From contig NZ_CP032549.1 of the NCBI RefSeq assembly GCF_012221945.1, positions 868,001 to 932,000 of the forward strand: a stretch of DNA of 64,000 nucleotides, read 5' to 3'. Within the stretch, counting starts at the first letter, position 1; the number at the start of each line of letters is the position of its first letter. The translations under genes were made by a program, and so were the position numbers. Under the pieces are notes generated by a model. That model did no database searches. It had not been told where the DNA came from and saw only the letters and a list, made by a program, of their open reading frames with translations. This DNA comes from Glutamicibacter mishrai (GTDB lineage: Bacteria; Actinomycetota; Actinomycetes; Actinomycetales; Micrococcaceae). Below are positions 1 through 7,925 of this stretch, one piece after another.

Positions 1-239
1 ACCTTATGCAGTTCCAAGGGGGTTTCGGAGTTGTTGTGCAGGGTTCCGAATGCCGCGCTCATCCCTGATTCTGCGGCTTTGGCCCAGGTATCGGTGGCGG
101 TCAGCGCCTGGGCCTGCGTTTGATGCTGCGCGCCCTGCGCTGGCTTGGCACTGGGGGTGGCTTCCGGAGCGCCTTGCGCGCATCCGGTCAGCAGCAGTCC
201 CACGCTGAGCACCAGAGCGGTAGTTGTTGAAGTTTTCAT
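1..239 (-). CDS. PCu(A)C-type copper chaperone lipoprotein (partial, N-terminal part)
   Basis: The gene starts at 239 on the minus strand and runs off the left edge, leaving about 79 N-terminal residues. It opens with a lipoprotein signal: basic start, hydrophobic core and lipobox LLTGC with Cys20. A low-complexity Ala/Gln/Pro linker follows. The domain start reads TDTWAKAAESGMSAAFGTL, which resembles the beginning of PCu(A)C (DUF461) periplasmic or surface copper chaperones. The copper-ligand Met/His motifs would lie beyond the edge. The CopC gene just upstream on the same strand supports a copper role. The assignment rests on the domain start and the context. Confidence 0.72.
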   Translation of the reverse strand, partial: MKTSTTTALVLSVGLLLTGCAQGAPEATPSAKPAQGAQHQTQAQALTATDTWAKAAESGMSAAFGTLHNNSETPLELHK

Positions 240-327
240 TCTCTCAAGCTTTCGTGGTGTGGGCACAAGATGTGCGGGCACGCCAAAGGCCACGGTGGCC
301 CTTGGCGCACCGGAATAAAAGTGGCTG

Positions 328-936
328 CTACTTGTTGTTGCGCATGAACTTGGCCAGTACGCCAATCACGCCGCCGAGAATGACCACACCGATCACGACC
401 CACATCACCGGGCTCATCGAGCTGCCGGCATCCTGCATCGGGGTATCGCTCGACTGGGCCGACTCGCTAGGCTGGGCCGACTCGCTAGGCTGGGCCGACT
501 CGCTTGGCGCGCTGATCATCGATGGGGTTGGCTTCGCATCGTTCTTGATGGTGAAGCCCAGGTTGTTCTCGACCGGGTGCCCGTCCTCGGAGACCACGCG
601 GAAAGCCAGGTCGTACTCGCCGTTGCCCAGTTCCTCGGCAGGGGTGACGGTCACGGTCGTGCCCTTGGTTTCGGCCTTGGCATCGACCTCTTTGCCGTCC
701 TGCTTGAGCACTACCTTCGTGGATTCCACGCCGGACATGGTCTGCAGCTCGCCGGAGAAGGTCAGGACCAATTCCTTGGGCGCGGTCTTCAGGCTTGCGC
801 CGTCCTGGGGGGTGGAGCTGACCAATTCGTCATGGGCGCTGGCGGCGGTGATCGAGGTGAACAGGGCCAGGATCGACAGCGCGATCACTGCGGCCATGCG
901 GGTGAGGTTCATTGCGGGCAGGGTCAGGTTCTTCAT
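328..936 (-). CDS. CopC-domain copper resistance protein with C-terminal membrane anchor
   Basis: The protein has 202 residues. The start at 936 is preferred because AAGGAC lies a few bases upstream; a longer frame to 993 has no such site. The signal peptide ends in ASA at residue 34, so cleavage would expose His35 as the mature N-terminus, as in CopC proteins where this His binds Cu(II). The domain continues with STPQDGASL near its start and SEDGHPVENN near its end, both typical of CopC. A Ser/Pro/Glu repeat linker and a single membrane helix (MWVVIGVVILGGVIGVLAKF) follow, with a basic tail, so the domain should sit outside the membrane. It lies between the putative PCu(A)C lipoprotein and a membrane protein. 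Confidence 0.9.
   Translation of the reverse strand: MKNLTLPAMNLTRMAAVIALSILALFTSITAASAHDELVSSTPQDGASLKTAPKELVLTFSGELQTMSGVESTKVVLKQDGKEVDAKAETKGTTVTVTPAEELGNGEYDLAFRVVSEDGHPVENNLGFTIKNDAKPTPSMISAPSESAQPSESAQPSESAQSSDTPMQDAGSSMSPVMWVVIGVVILGGVIGVLAKFMRNNK
454..507 (-). repeat. 18-bp tandem repeat, three copies, in the CopC linker
   Basis: Three consecutive 18-bp units (454-471, 472-489, 490-507) differ at one base only. They encode PSESAQ units of the linker between the CopC domain and the membrane anchor. Because the unit is a multiple of three, copy-number change would alter linker length without breaking the frame. Confidence 0.9.
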
Positions 937-982
937 TATTGTCCTTCCAATCCCCCGTTCATGGGGGTGTTTCGTTATTGTC

Positions 983-1624
983 TTAGGCGGCAAGAACGAA
1001 GAAAGGCGGGCCTCGGCGCTCTGGCAGTCTTCCCAATTGCGCCAGCTTGAGTTGAAAACGCAACGGGAAATAGGCCGGGAGGACCGGGGCCTCGGGAACC
1101 TGGATACGGATCAGCGCGAGGATGCGCCGGGCCGAGGACAGGGTGAGATAGGAGCCCAAGAGGTTCAGCAGTCGTTCGCCCTGGTTCAACACGAGGATGC
1201 TGACCACGGCGGCCAGTACGTGCGCATAGAGCATCGACTCGGTGTGCACGTCGGCGTAGTGGGTGCTGATGTTGTGGGCGAGCTCGATGCTGCGCCCGGT
1301 GTGCTGCACGTGCTCCATGCCCGATACGCCGGAACCGTCGTGGCTCATCACCGACAGGCTCAGGTGGAACAGGCCTTGGCTGGCGATCACCACCAGGCTG
1401 GTGGCCCACACGGAGAACTTCTTCCCAACCAGCAGCAGGGCGATCACCGCGGAAATACAGGTGATCAGGCCCATGGCGACCAGCGACATTTTTGTCGGCG
1501 CGCTATGCGCGTGAGCCGCGAAAGCTGTCCAGGTGCACACGCTCGCCGCCAACCAGCCGCGCAGGACGCGGGTTGCGGGATTCTGTGGCACGGGGTTCAG
1601 CCTACTCTTCTGGTGGGTCATCAA
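983..1624 (-). CDS. Membrane protein of unknown function, next to copper genes
   Basis: The protein has 213 residues with about four hydrophobic segments: a signal-like first segment ending AFAAHAHSAP, then GLITCISAVIALLLV, TSLVVIASQGLFHLSLSV, and YAHVLAAVVSILVLNQGE. Several His and Met residues sit between the third and fourth segments (SVMSHDG, MEHVQHTG, HNISTHYADVHTES), which could bind metal. I do not recognise the family. It is the first gene of a co-directional set with CopC (46 bp gap) and the PCu(A)C lipoprotein, so a role in copper handling is a reasonable inference only. The C-terminal 60 residues are basic and Pro/Arg-rich. Confidence 0.65.
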   Translation of the reverse strand: MMTHQKSRLNPVPQNPATRVLRGWLAASVCTWTAFAAHAHSAPTKMSLVAMGLITCISAVIALLLVGKKFSVWATSLVVIASQGLFHLSLSVMSHDGSGVSGMEHVQHTGRSIELAHNISTHYADVHTESMLYAHVLAAVVSILVLNQGERLLNLLGSYLTLSSARRILALIRIQVPEAPVLPAYFPLRFQLKLAQLGRLPERRGPPFFVLAA

Positions 1625-1679
1625 GCACGCCTGATTCTACGCGAAGTAGAAGATCGGCTCAAACCTGCTGTTAAGCAGC

Positions 1680-1726
1680 AAGGCCCGACCCTGTCCCCGG
1701 AAGATTCCGGAGATGGGTCGGGCCTT
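1680..1726. terminator. Rho-independent terminator-like hairpin
   Basis: A long inverted repeat with a 12-bp outer stem AAGGCCCGACCC/GGGTCGGGCCTT lies just downstream of the first hup gene on the minus strand. It could serve both that gene and the region to its left. Confidence 0.8.
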
Positions 1727-1744
1727 GCTCAAGCCTAGAGAAGC

Positions 1745-2029
1745 TTACTTCTTGGCAACAGCAGCCTTCAGCTTCGAACCAGCAGTCAGCTTGACCGAGT
1801 GGCCAGCAGGAATCTGGATTGCTTCACCGGTCTGTGGGTTGCGGCCGGTGCGAGCTGCACGATCGGTGCGCTCTACAGCCAACCAACCTGGGATCGACAC
1901 CTTCTCACCCTTGGAAATCTGGTCGACGAAAACCTCGAACACAGCATCCAGAACACCGTTAACGGCAACCTGGGAGTTTTCGGTCTTCGCTGCAACAGCA
2001 GCAACAAGTTCGCTACGGTTCATAGCCAA
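1745..2029 (-). CDS. hup: HU-family DNA-binding protein, copy A
   Basis: A small basic histone-like nucleoid protein of about 94 residues. It begins (M)AMNRSELVAAVAAKT, has the HU core with GRNPQTGEAIQIPAG (the conserved DNA-binding beta-arm tip with the intercalating proline) and ends KLKAAVAKK. The start is ambiguous. TTG at 2029 sits 7 bp from GGAGGACC, whereas ATG at 2023 is 13 bp away, so TTG is preferred. The product differs from copy B by one residue, Ser for Thr in GEKVSIPGW. A strong hairpin terminator follows. The role is chromosome compaction and DNA bending as a dimer. Confidence 0.93.
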   Translation of the reverse strand: MAMNRSELVAAVAAKTENSQVAVNGVLDAVFEVFVDQISKGEKVSIPGWLAVERTDRAARTGRNPQTGEAIQIPAGHSVKLTAGSKLKAAVAKK

Positions 2030-2247
2030 TGTATGGTCCTCCTGGACTAGTGATCCAAAACCCGATTTCGGGCCTCGAACGCCGCACGGTCGCACGGACT
2101 TATCAGTGAGAACATATCAAACCTTGAGCCGCGAAATGCCCGAAAACAGGCGAAATACCGGGATTTTTTCATCTTCTTACAGATTTCTGGGTCTAACGGC
2201 ATCATTTTTGGGTTCAACACCCAGATCTGATGCGCCCTTGGATGCAA

Positions 2248-2284
2248 CAAGACCCATCTTCCATTCGAGGGAAGATGGGTCTTG
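2248..2284 (-). terminator. Terminator hairpin downstream of hup copy B
   Basis: A perfect 15-bp stem, CAAGACCCATCTTCC with its complement, encloses a 7-base loop between the two hup copies, immediately downstream of the second copy on the minus strand. It insulates copy B from copy A, so each copy should be an independent transcription unit. Confidence 0.85.
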
Positions 2285-2301
2285 TCCAAGCCTAGAGAAG
2301 C

Positions 2302-2586
2302 TTACTTCTTGGCAACAGCTGCCTTCAGCTTCGAACCAGCGGTCAGCTTGACCGAGTGGCCAGCAGGAATCTGGATTGCTTCGCCGGTCTGTGGGTTGCG
2401 GCCGGTGCGAGCTGCACGATCGGTGCGCTCTACAGCCAACCAGCCTGGGATGGTGACCTTTTCGCCCTTGGAAATCTGGTCGACGAATACTTCGAATACG
2501 GCATCCAGAACACCGTTGACGGCAACCTGGGAGTTTTCGGTCTTCGCTGCAACGGCTGCAACAAGTTCGCTACGGTTCATAGCCAA
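2302..2586 (-). CDS. hup: HU-family DNA-binding protein, copy B
   Basis: A paralogue of the neighbouring HU gene, identical except Thr in GEKVTIPGW. The preferred start is TTG at 2586 (7 bp from GGAGGACC), with ATG at 2580 as the alternative, exactly as in copy A. It shares the upstream ~80 bp with copy A, including the stretch CGGACTTATCAGTGA, so both may use similar promoters. The near identity suggests a recent duplication or continuing gene conversion. HU proteins act as dimers, so homo- and heterodimers would be practically equivalent. Confidence 0.93.
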   Translation of the reverse strand: MAMNRSELVAAVAAKTENSQVAVNGVLDAVFEVFVDQISKGEKVTIPGWLAVERTDRAARTGRNPQTGEAIQIPAGHSVKLTAGSKLKAAVAKK

Positions 2587-2760
2587 TGTATGGTCCTCCT
2601 GGACTAGTGATCCAAAGCCCATGTCCGGGCCTCGAATGCCGCGCGGTCGCACGGACTTATCAGTGATGAACTTACCAGTTATGGGCGACAAAAAGGGCAT
2701 CGTCCCGCGGATTCCGCCGAATTCCTCTAAAGATTTGAGGTGTGAAAGCTCACCAGGACG

Positions 2761-3729
2761 CTACAGCGCGAAAGGATCGACCCCCTCATTCGCCTTCACG
2801 AACAGCTCCCACACTTTGCTCTGCAGGGCCTTGCCGCGAGTCGCTTTCACCGGTCTGGCCAGTGTAATTGGGCCTTTGCTCAGGTAGCGCGGGCCAAGGT
2901 AGCTTCCCCGTGGCGCGCTCTCCAGCTCCGGGGCCAGGGCAGCCTCAACCAAGGCCACCGCTCCTTCGTGTTTGCCTTGCGCGAAACTTGCCTGCAATTG
3001 CCCGATCAGCCGCTTGCTGTAGTCCGGTTCGTTGATCTGCGGCACCTGCGGCGTCAGCCCGGAGAGCGCATAGCCGGGGTGGATCGTCAGGGATCGAGCC
3101 GGCAATTCCAGCTGCCGCAGCCGGTGGTCCAAGGCCAGGGTGAACGCCTGGACGGCGGCTTTGGACTGCACGTAGGCCCGGTAGGGATGGTAGTCCTCGG
3201 CCAGGTCGAGGTTCTCGTGGTCCGTGGCCAGCAACCGCGTGGACAGGGAGCCGAGGCCGATGAAGCGCATTGGACTGGCAAAGCGTTCGGCCAGTTCCCC
3301 GACAAGCCGCGCATGGCCAATGAAATTGGTGCTCATGACTTGTTCGCAGCCCAAGAGGCCGGGCTGGCGCGTTTGCGGGGTGCGGATCATTCCGGCGTTG
3401 GCGATCAGCGCGTGCAGCGGCTGGCTGCGAAGCTCTGCGGCCAACCCGACGGCCGAGGAGGTGCTCGACGAATCGAATTGCATGAAGGCCAGGTTCGCTT
3501 CGGGCACGCGGGCGCTGATCTGTGCCATGGCCTGCTCGGCTCGTGACTGGTTGCGGCAGGCCAGGATGACTTTGGCCCCGGCCTGGGCCAGGGCGAGGCT
3601 GGCGAAGAAGCCGAGCCCGGAGTTGGCGCCGGTGACCACCACGGTCTTCCCGTCCCCCGCTCCGGCCCATCGTTCACGATTCGCGTAGATGTCCTTGGCA
3701 GGTTCCCGGTACGTGGATGCTGGCTTCAT
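2761..3729 (-). CDS. Short-chain dehydrogenase/reductase (SDR)
   Basis: An NAD(P)-dependent oxidoreductase of 322 residues. The Rossmann nucleotide-binding motif is TGANSGLG, followed by ACRN (typical of NADP-preferring members), the structural motif LIANAGM, and the catalytic YVQSK (YxxxK) preceded by a Ser in the GLGSLS segment. The architecture resembles the retinol dehydrogenase/light-dependent protochlorophyllide reductase-like branch, which is longer than the classical 250 residues. The start at 3729 is the first Met before the Rossmann fold; an in-frame GTG lies 9 bp upstream and no strong ribosome binding site is visible. The substrate cannot be told from sequence. Confidence 0.85.
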   Translation of the reverse strand: MKPASTYREPAKDIYANRERWAGAGDGKTVVVTGANSGLGFFASLALAQAGAKVILACRNQSRAEQAMAQISARVPEANLAFMQFDSSSTSSAVGLAAELRSQPLHALIANAGMIRTPQTRQPGLLGCEQVMSTNFIGHARLVGELAERFASPMRFIGLGSLSTRLLATDHENLDLAEDYHPYRAYVQSKAAVQAFTLALDHRLRQLELPARSLTIHPGYALSGLTPQVPQINEPDYSKRLIGQLQASFAQGKHEGAVALVEAALAPELESAPRGSYLGPRYLSKGPITLARPVKATRGKALQSKVWELFVKANEGVDPFAL

Positions 3730-3883
3730 GGCATCCACGCTACTACAGGGCTTGTGGCACCTGGCCCCAGTGACATGGCCTGTCCGGCAAGGGAACAGCT
3801 GGGGATTTTCTGGGAGCGCACGAAGTGCCAGCACGTGCGTACGTGTATTGCCCGGCTACCGTGCCCGGTGGGATCATGGGTGC

Positions 3884-4471
3884 ATGAAGGACAAGAAGGA
3901 TGCCGCGCTGAACGCCGCGCGGTATCAGATGGGGCAGGCCGGCGACGAGCCGCTGCCGGTGGATGAATATGCGCAGGCCACGGGCATGGCTCCGGTGGCC
4001 AAGCAGAAGACGCCGCTGCAGCTTCATGCCGAGGACGAAGCGTGGGAAGTGGCCAATTCGGTGCTCGATGAGGCCTTTGCCCGCGGGGACTTCGATCATC
4101 TGGCCTTGGCGGGGCAGAAGATCGACCACATCACCGGCAATGACGATCCGGACTGGTGGCTCAAATCGATGATGCGCCGCGAGCAGATCACCGGTCTTGG
4201 TCCCCCGGCCCTGACTTTGCGGGTGGAGGACGAGCAGATGGAGCAGACCCTGGATCACCTGCCCACCGAACGGGCTGTGCGCGAGCATGTCGAGGATTTT
4301 AATCAGCGGATAATCGAGGCCCGGCGCCAGCTGCTCGGCGGCCCTCCGGTGATCACGGCCCTTCGTGACGCCACCGCTGAGGTGTTGGCCTGGCAGCAGC
4401 GCCGCGCCAGCGTGACCGATCCCGGCCCTGCCGTCCCGGCCAAGCGCCGTTGGTGGCAGCGCAAGAACTAG
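3884..4471 (+). CDS. DUF1992 (DnaJ-homologue subfamily C member 28-like) protein
   Basis: A cytoplasmic protein of 195 residues. The central region carries the DUF1992 pattern: WEVANSVLDEAFARGDFDHLALAGQKI followed by DDPDWWLKSMMRREQI, found in bacterial proteins and in DNAJC28. There is no J domain here. The C-terminal half has an amphipathic helix with VEDFNQRIIEARRQ and ends in a basic tail, KRRWWQRKN. The start at 3884 is the Met nearest the conserved part; the reading frame extends further 5' without support and that stretch overlaps the divergent SDR promoter. The function of the family is not established. Confidence 0.75.
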   Translation: MKDKKDAALNAARYQMGQAGDEPLPVDEYAQATGMAPVAKQKTPLQLHAEDEAWEVANSVLDEAFARGDFDHLALAGQKIDHITGNDDPDWWLKSMMRREQITGLGPPALTLRVEDEQMEQTLDHLPTERAVREHVEDFNQRIIEARRQLLGGPPVITALRDATAEVLAWQQRRASVTDPGPAVPAKRRWWQRKN

Positions 4472-4480
4472 CGTTTAACG

Positions 4481-4518
4481 GCGAAAGCCGCCTCCCCGGA
4501 AGGGAAGGCGGCTTTCGC
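4481..4518. terminator. Bidirectional terminator hairpin
   Basis: An inverted repeat GCGAAAGCCGCC/GGCGGCTTTCGC extended by C/G-rich pairs lies between two convergent genes, the DUF1992 gene (+) and rpsN (-). It can act on both strands. Confidence 0.85.
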
Positions 4519-4540
4519 TAAGCCAAATGACTTGCAGGTC

Positions 4541-4846
4541 TTACCAGGAAGACTTGGTGATGCCCGGAAGCTCACCACGGTGTGCCATGTCGCGGAAGCG
4601 AACACGGGAGATACCGAACTTCTGGAAGGTACCGCGTGGGCGACCGTCGATCGAGTCGCGGTTGCGAACGCGTACTGGCGAAGCGTTGCGTGGCAGCTTC
4701 TGCAGGCCTACGCGGGCTGCTTCACGAGCCTCGTCAGTTGCATTTGGGTCAACAAGGGTCTTCTTCAGCTCGAGGCGCTTCTCAGCGTAACGCTCGACAA
4801 TGACCTTGCGCTGTTCGTTCTTTGCGATCTTGGACTTCTTGGCCAT
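4541..4846 (-). CDS. rpsN: 30S ribosomal protein S14 (zinc-independent long form)
   Basis: 101 residues starting [14 protein letters not shown] and ending [12 protein letters not shown], with [20 protein letters not shown] as the S14 signature. It lacks the CxxC...CxxC zinc ribbon of the short form, so it is the zinc-independent type. It is the last gene of an rpmB-rpmG-rpsN operon, only 3 bp after rpmG. S14 assembles late into the head of the 30S subunit. In actinobacteria zinc-free paralogues are often Zur-controlled, but I see no clear Zur box upstream of this operon, so it may be the housekeeping copy. Confidence 0.97.
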   Translation of the reverse strand: MAKKSKIAKNEQRKVIVERYAEKRLELKKTLVDPNATDEAREAARVGLQKLPRNASPVRVRNRDSIDGRPRGTFQKFGISRVRFRDMAHRGELPGITKSSW

Positions 4847-4849
4847 GTC

Positions 4850-5020
4850 TTAGCGCTCCTCTCGGAATTCAACGTGCTTGCGGACTACTGGATCGTACTT
4901 CTTCAGAACCATGCGGTCTGGGTCGTTACGACGGTTCTTACGGGTTACGTAAGTGAAACCGGTGCCAGCAGTGGACTTCAGCTTGATGATCGGACGTACG
5001 TCCTTATCCTTCTTTGCCAT
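4850..5020 (-). CDS. rpmG: 50S ribosomal protein L33
   Basis: 56 residues starting [19 protein letters not shown] and containing [17 protein letters not shown] and [13 protein letters not shown], the full L33 pattern. The Cys pairs of the zinc-binding form are absent. It is too short for a typical gene-length cutoff. It lies 1 bp from the rpmB stop and 3 bp from the rpsN start, within one ribosomal protein operon on the minus strand. Confidence 0.97.
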   Translation of the reverse strand: MAKKDKDVRPIIKLKSTAGTGFTYVTRKNRRNDPDRMVLKKYDPVVRKHVEFREER

Positions 5021-5021
5021 C

Positions 5022-5258
5022 TTAGAGCTTCACACCCTTCGCAATCAGGTCTGCAACAACAGCGTCGATTCCACGAGCATCGATGAGCTTGATGCCCTTG
5101 ACCGAGAGGGTCAGGGTCACCTTGCGGCGCAGCGAAGGCACGTAGTAGGTCTTCTTCTGGATGTTCGGATCGAAACGACGCTTGTTGCGACGGTGCGAGT
5201 GGGAGATGCTATGTCCGAAGGCCGGAGTAGTACCGGTTACCTGGCAAACAGCTGCCAT
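5022..5258 (-). CDS. rpmB: 50S ribosomal protein L28
   Basis: 78 residues from MAAVCQVTG, with [21 protein letters not shown], the L28 hallmark, and the C-terminal [19 protein letters not shown]. The start at 5258 is fixed by GAGGAG five bases upstream; an in-frame ATG two codons earlier is closer to that site and less likely. It is the first gene of the rpmB-rpmG-rpsN operon. Confidence 0.97.
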   Translation of the reverse strand: MAAVCQVTGTTPAFGHSISHSHRRNKRRFDPNIQKKTYYVPSLRRKVTLTLSVKGIKLIDARGIDAVVADLIAKGVKL

Positions 5259-5264
5259 GATCAC

Positions 5265-5586
5265 TCCTCAGTTAGTTAGTAGTAAAATTCGGCGGTACTC
5301 GCGCACAGTGCCCATACCTAAATATCGACACCGCTTGATGCGTTATGAGTCCCGCCAACCAGTGAAACACCGTTAATACTGCACACTAGGAAGGTAACCA
5401 GGCTGGGTGAGAACCAACCGAAGAGCCTTAAAGTATGTAAGTCGGTGAACTTCGCAACCGGTCGAGCAATTTCCCCGTACTCAGTTGGCCACGATATTCG
5501 GTATTACGGGCAACGCGTCGTTGTTCCGCCGTTAGACGGCATAACAACACACGCGATTAACGCCTGATTAGCTTATCGAGAAATCC
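5265..5586. other. Intergenic region of about 320 bp between rpmB and a MarR gene
   Basis: No gene is supported here. The right part lies downstream of the marR gene and contains an imperfect inverted repeat at 5520-5548 (GTTGTT..GCCGT with its complement, two mismatched bases in each arm), possibly a weak terminator. The left part must hold the promoter of the ribosomal protein operon, but I could not pick a convincing -35/-10 pair. No tRNA-like arms were seen. Confidence 0.5.
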
Positions 5587-6087
5587 TCAGTGTTCCAAAT
5601 CGGTCGCGCCCGGCTTTAAGATCCAATGATCTTGATCCAGCGAGGCAGTCACCTTGCGCATAATCGCGCTCAGATTCTTAACGTCCTTGTCATCAAGGGG
5701 ATCGAACAGAAGTGCCCGAACCGAAGCCACATGATGAGGGGCCATCGCGGCCACTGCATCCCAGCCATCGTCGGTTAATGAGGCGATTTTCACACGGGCA
5801 TCTTCATCGGATTGCTCGCGCACGATCCACCCGCGGCTTTCCAGCTTCTTCACCACGTGCGACAGGCGCGAAAGCGAAGCACTGGTATGGGAAGCCAAGG
5901 AGGTCATCGACAGCTTCCGGTCCTCGGCCTCGGAGAGCATAGCCAGCATGTGGTAGTCGAACAGCGTGATGCCTTCCAGGCCCTGCAGATCGGAATCCAA
6001 GGTCGCCGGAAGCAGCGTCATGACGGTTTGCAATCCCAGCCAGGCGTCGCGTTCGGACTGCGTAAGCCACACGGGCTGATCGCTCAT
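5587..6087 (-). CDS. MarR-family transcriptional regulator
   Basis: 166 residues. Helical dimerisation segments flank a winged helix around residues 55-110: MTSLASHTSASLSRLSHVVKKLESRGWIVREQ, followed by the wing with DEDARVKIASLTDDG. This is the MarR layout, and the DxR wing pattern is conserved. It is a single gene on the minus strand. A palindrome-like element with TTTACA and TGTCAA half sites lies about 55 bp before the start, suggesting autoregulation. The effector and the target genes are unknown; the polyamine transporter operon downstream is on the same strand but separated by a terminator on its far side only. Confidence 0.9.
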   Translation of the reverse strand: MSDQPVWLTQSERDAWLGLQTVMTLLPATLDSDLQGLEGITLFDYHMLAMLSEAEDRKLSMTSLASHTSASLSRLSHVVKKLESRGWIVREQSDEDARVKIASLTDDGWDAVAAMAPHHVASVRALLFDPLDDKDVKNLSAIMRKVTASLDQDHWILKPGATDLEH

Positions 6088-6142
6088 GAAGTTTCCAATC
6101 GTTCAAGGCCTGCTAAAACAGGACATCAAGGTACCAGTTTCG

Positions 6143-6160
6143 TTGACACTACATTGTAAA
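6143..6160. promoter_or_regulatory. Candidate MarR operator upstream of the marR gene
   Basis: TTGACACTACATTGTAAA is an imperfect palindrome (12 of 18 positions symmetric, half sites TTgACA and TGTaAA). Its size and position fit a MarR-type autoregulatory site. Half of it also matches a -35 element, so it may be promoter sequence instead. Confidence 0.35.
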
Positions 6161-6190
6161 GCTAGGTATTCGCCGAAAGCCCACAAGAGA

Positions 6191-6220
6191 ACGGGCCCGC
6201 ACAAAAATGTGCGGGCCCGT
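6191..6220. terminator. Terminator hairpin after the polyamine transporter operon
   Basis: A perfect 13-bp stem ACGGGCCCGCACA with its complement and an AAAA loop lies 7 bp after the stop of the last permease gene on the minus strand. Confidence 0.9.
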
Positions 6221-6226
6221 TGGCGA

Positions 6227-7021
6227 CTACGCGTTTTCCAGTTGTTTCTTCTTGCGGTAGCTGATCACCTGTCCGATGATCACCACCAGCAGGGCCAGGA
6301 TGAACATGGCCGAGCCGATCACGTTGGCCTGCGGCGGGATGCCGCGGGTGGCCGAAACGTAGATGAACTTCGGGAAGGTCTGGAAGGACCCGGAGTTGAA
6401 GTTGGTGATGATGAAGTCGTCAAAGCTCATCGCGAAGGACAGCAGGGCCGCCGCCACGATGCCCGGCAGCAGTAGCGGGAAGGTGATCTTCCAGAAGGCC
6501 GCCTGCGGCGAGGCATAGAGATCGGCGGCGGCTTCCTCCAACCGCGAATCCAGCGAGGAGACCCTGGCCCGCACGGTCACGATCACAAAGGACATGCAGA
6601 AGACCACATGGGCGATCACGATGGTGGTGTAGCCCAGTTCCCAACCAAGGTTCAGGAACTGTGCCAGCAGGGAGGCGCCGAGCACCACTTCCGGGGTCGC
6701 CAACGGCAGGATGATCAGCACATCGGTGAGTTTGCGGAAGCGGAACTTGTAGCGCACCAGCCCGATCGCGATCCCGGTGCCCAGGGCGGTGGCGATGATC
6801 GTCGCGACGCTGCCGATCTGCAGGGAATGGACCAGCGATTCGCACACCGCCGGAGCGCCGCAGGGGTTGAGCCAGTTATCAAGGGTGAATCCCTGCCATT
6901 GCAGGTTGGCTCGGCCGCCGTCATTAAAGGAGAAGACGAAGATGTAGGCGATCGGCACCAGCAGGTAGATGAAGGCCGCACCGCCGACGACGGGGATCAG
7001 CCAGCGTCCAATATTCTTCAC
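6227..7021 (-). CDS. potC: Polyamine-type ABC transporter permease (PotC-like)
   Basis: 264 residues with about six membrane helices, starting with GAAFIYLLVPIAYIFVFSF. The cytoplasmic EAA loop reads EEAAADLYASPQAAFWKITF, the docking site for the ATPase in BPD_transp_1 permeases. The first residues and the F..SFNDG segment match the PotC/YdcV group. It starts 1 bp after the PotB-like stop and ends the four-gene potD-A-B-C operon. Family members import spermidine or putrescine, or related compounds; the exact substrate is inferred. Confidence 0.9.
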   Translation of the reverse strand: MKNIGRWLIPVVGGAAFIYLLVPIAYIFVFSFNDGGRANLQWQGFTLDNWLNPCGAPAVCESLVHSLQIGSVATIIATALGTGIAIGLVRYKFRFRKLTDVLIILPLATPEVVLGASLLAQFLNLGWELGYTTIVIAHVVFCMSFVIVTVRARVSSLDSRLEEAAADLYASPQAAFWKITFPLLLPGIVAAALLSFAMSFDDFIITNFNSGSFQTFPKFIYVSATRGIPPQANVIGSAMFILALLVVIIGQVISYRKKKQLENA

Positions 7022-7022
7022 G

Positions 7023-7925
7023 CTACATCAGCTCCTCGGTGCCAAAACGGCGGATATAGATGGTGACCAGGATCAGGATCGAGATCATAAGGATGAAGCT
7101 CAACGCCGAAGCGCCGGGGTAATCGATGACCTTGAAGAACCGCGAGTCGATCACCTGCCCGATCATCGTGGTATCCCGGTTGTTGCCCAGCAGCGCCGAG
7201 TTCACGTAGTCGCCGGCGGCCGGGATGAAGGTCAGCAGGGTGCCGGCAAAAATGCCCGGGGCGCTCATCGGCAGCGTCACCTTGGCAAAGGAGGTCATCG
7301 GGCTGGCGTAGAGGTCCCCCGAGGCTTCCAGCAGCCGGGTGTCCAGCCGCCCCAGGTTCGCGTAGATCGGCAGCACCATGAAGGGCAGGAAGTTATAGGT
7401 CAGGCCGGCGACCACCGCGAAAGGCGTGGCAGTCAAGTGCCCGTCGGCCGGCAGGATCGCGATGAACTTCAGCGCCTGGGCGACAAAGCCCTCATCGGCC
7501 AGGATCTGCTTCCATGCCTGGGTGCGCAGGATGAAGCTGGAGAAGAACGGTGCGATCAGCAGCACCAGCAAGATGCCCTGCAGCAGCGTGCGCTCACGCA
7601 GCCGCACCGCCACCAGGTAGGCCATCGGGAAGCCGATCAGCAGCGCGAGCACGGTGGCGATCAGTGCGAACCAGAAGGAACGCAGCAGCTCGGGCCAGTA
7701 GGCAGAAAGCACCGTGGCGTAGTTGCCCAGTTCGAAGCCGGGCACGAATTCGCCGATCTCCGCTCCGGGCGGCTTGACGTACAAGCTCATCGCCAGCAGG
7801 ATGACCACGGGCAGCGCGAAGAACAGCGCGAGCACCAGCAGGCCCGGTGAAATCAGGTAGATGCCGGTGCGGTTCTTGCGTTTCTCCGCGCGCACCTCGT
7901 CCTTGCTGCGCAGATCGACGCTCAT
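7023..7925 (-). CDS. potB: Polyamine-type ABC transporter permease (PotB-like)
   Basis: 300 residues. A basic N-terminus precedes about six membrane helices, the first [29 protein letters not shown]. The EAA loop is [21 protein letters not shown]. The start ATG overlaps the stop of the ATPase gene by 4 bp, giving tight translational coupling. It pairs with the PotC-like permease to form the heterodimeric channel. The long periplasmic loop after the first helix is typical of PotB. Confidence 0.9.
   Translation of the reverse strand: MSVDLRSKDEVRAEKRKNRTGIYLISPGLLVLALFFALPVVILLAMSLYVKPPGAEIGEFVPGFELGNYATVLSAYWPELLRSFWFALIATVLALLIGFPMAYLVAVRLRERTLLQGILLVLLIAPFFSSFILRTQAWKQILADEGFVAQALKFIAILPADGHLTATPFAVVAGLTYNFLPFMVLPIYANLGRLDTRLLEASGDLYASPMTSFAKVTLPMSAPGIFAGTLLTFIPAAGDYVNSALLGNNRDTTMIGQVIDSRFFKVIDYPGASALSFILMISILILVTIYIRRFGTEELM

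Larger units (their letters stand above)
1730..2666. repeat. Direct duplication of a ~380-bp hup unit (1730-2109 and 2287-2666)
   Basis: The two copies lie 557 bp apart in register and contain the whole hup coding sequence, the Shine-Dalgarno and about 80 bp upstream (through CGGACTTATCAGTGA). The bases between them (2110-2286) are unrelated and hold a terminator for the upstream copy. Differences are scattered and mostly silent. Confidence 0.93.

Noticed and set aside
224..1738. A 504-codon frame on the plus strand
   Set aside because: It is antisense to the CopC and membrane protein genes and reads through a terminator; composition is not protein-like.
5265..5400. Zur box before rpmB-rpmG-rpsN
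   Set aside because: S14 and L33 are zinc-free forms, so I looked for a Zur palindrome, but none resembling the ZnuA-gene repeats or the usual actinobacterial pattern was found.
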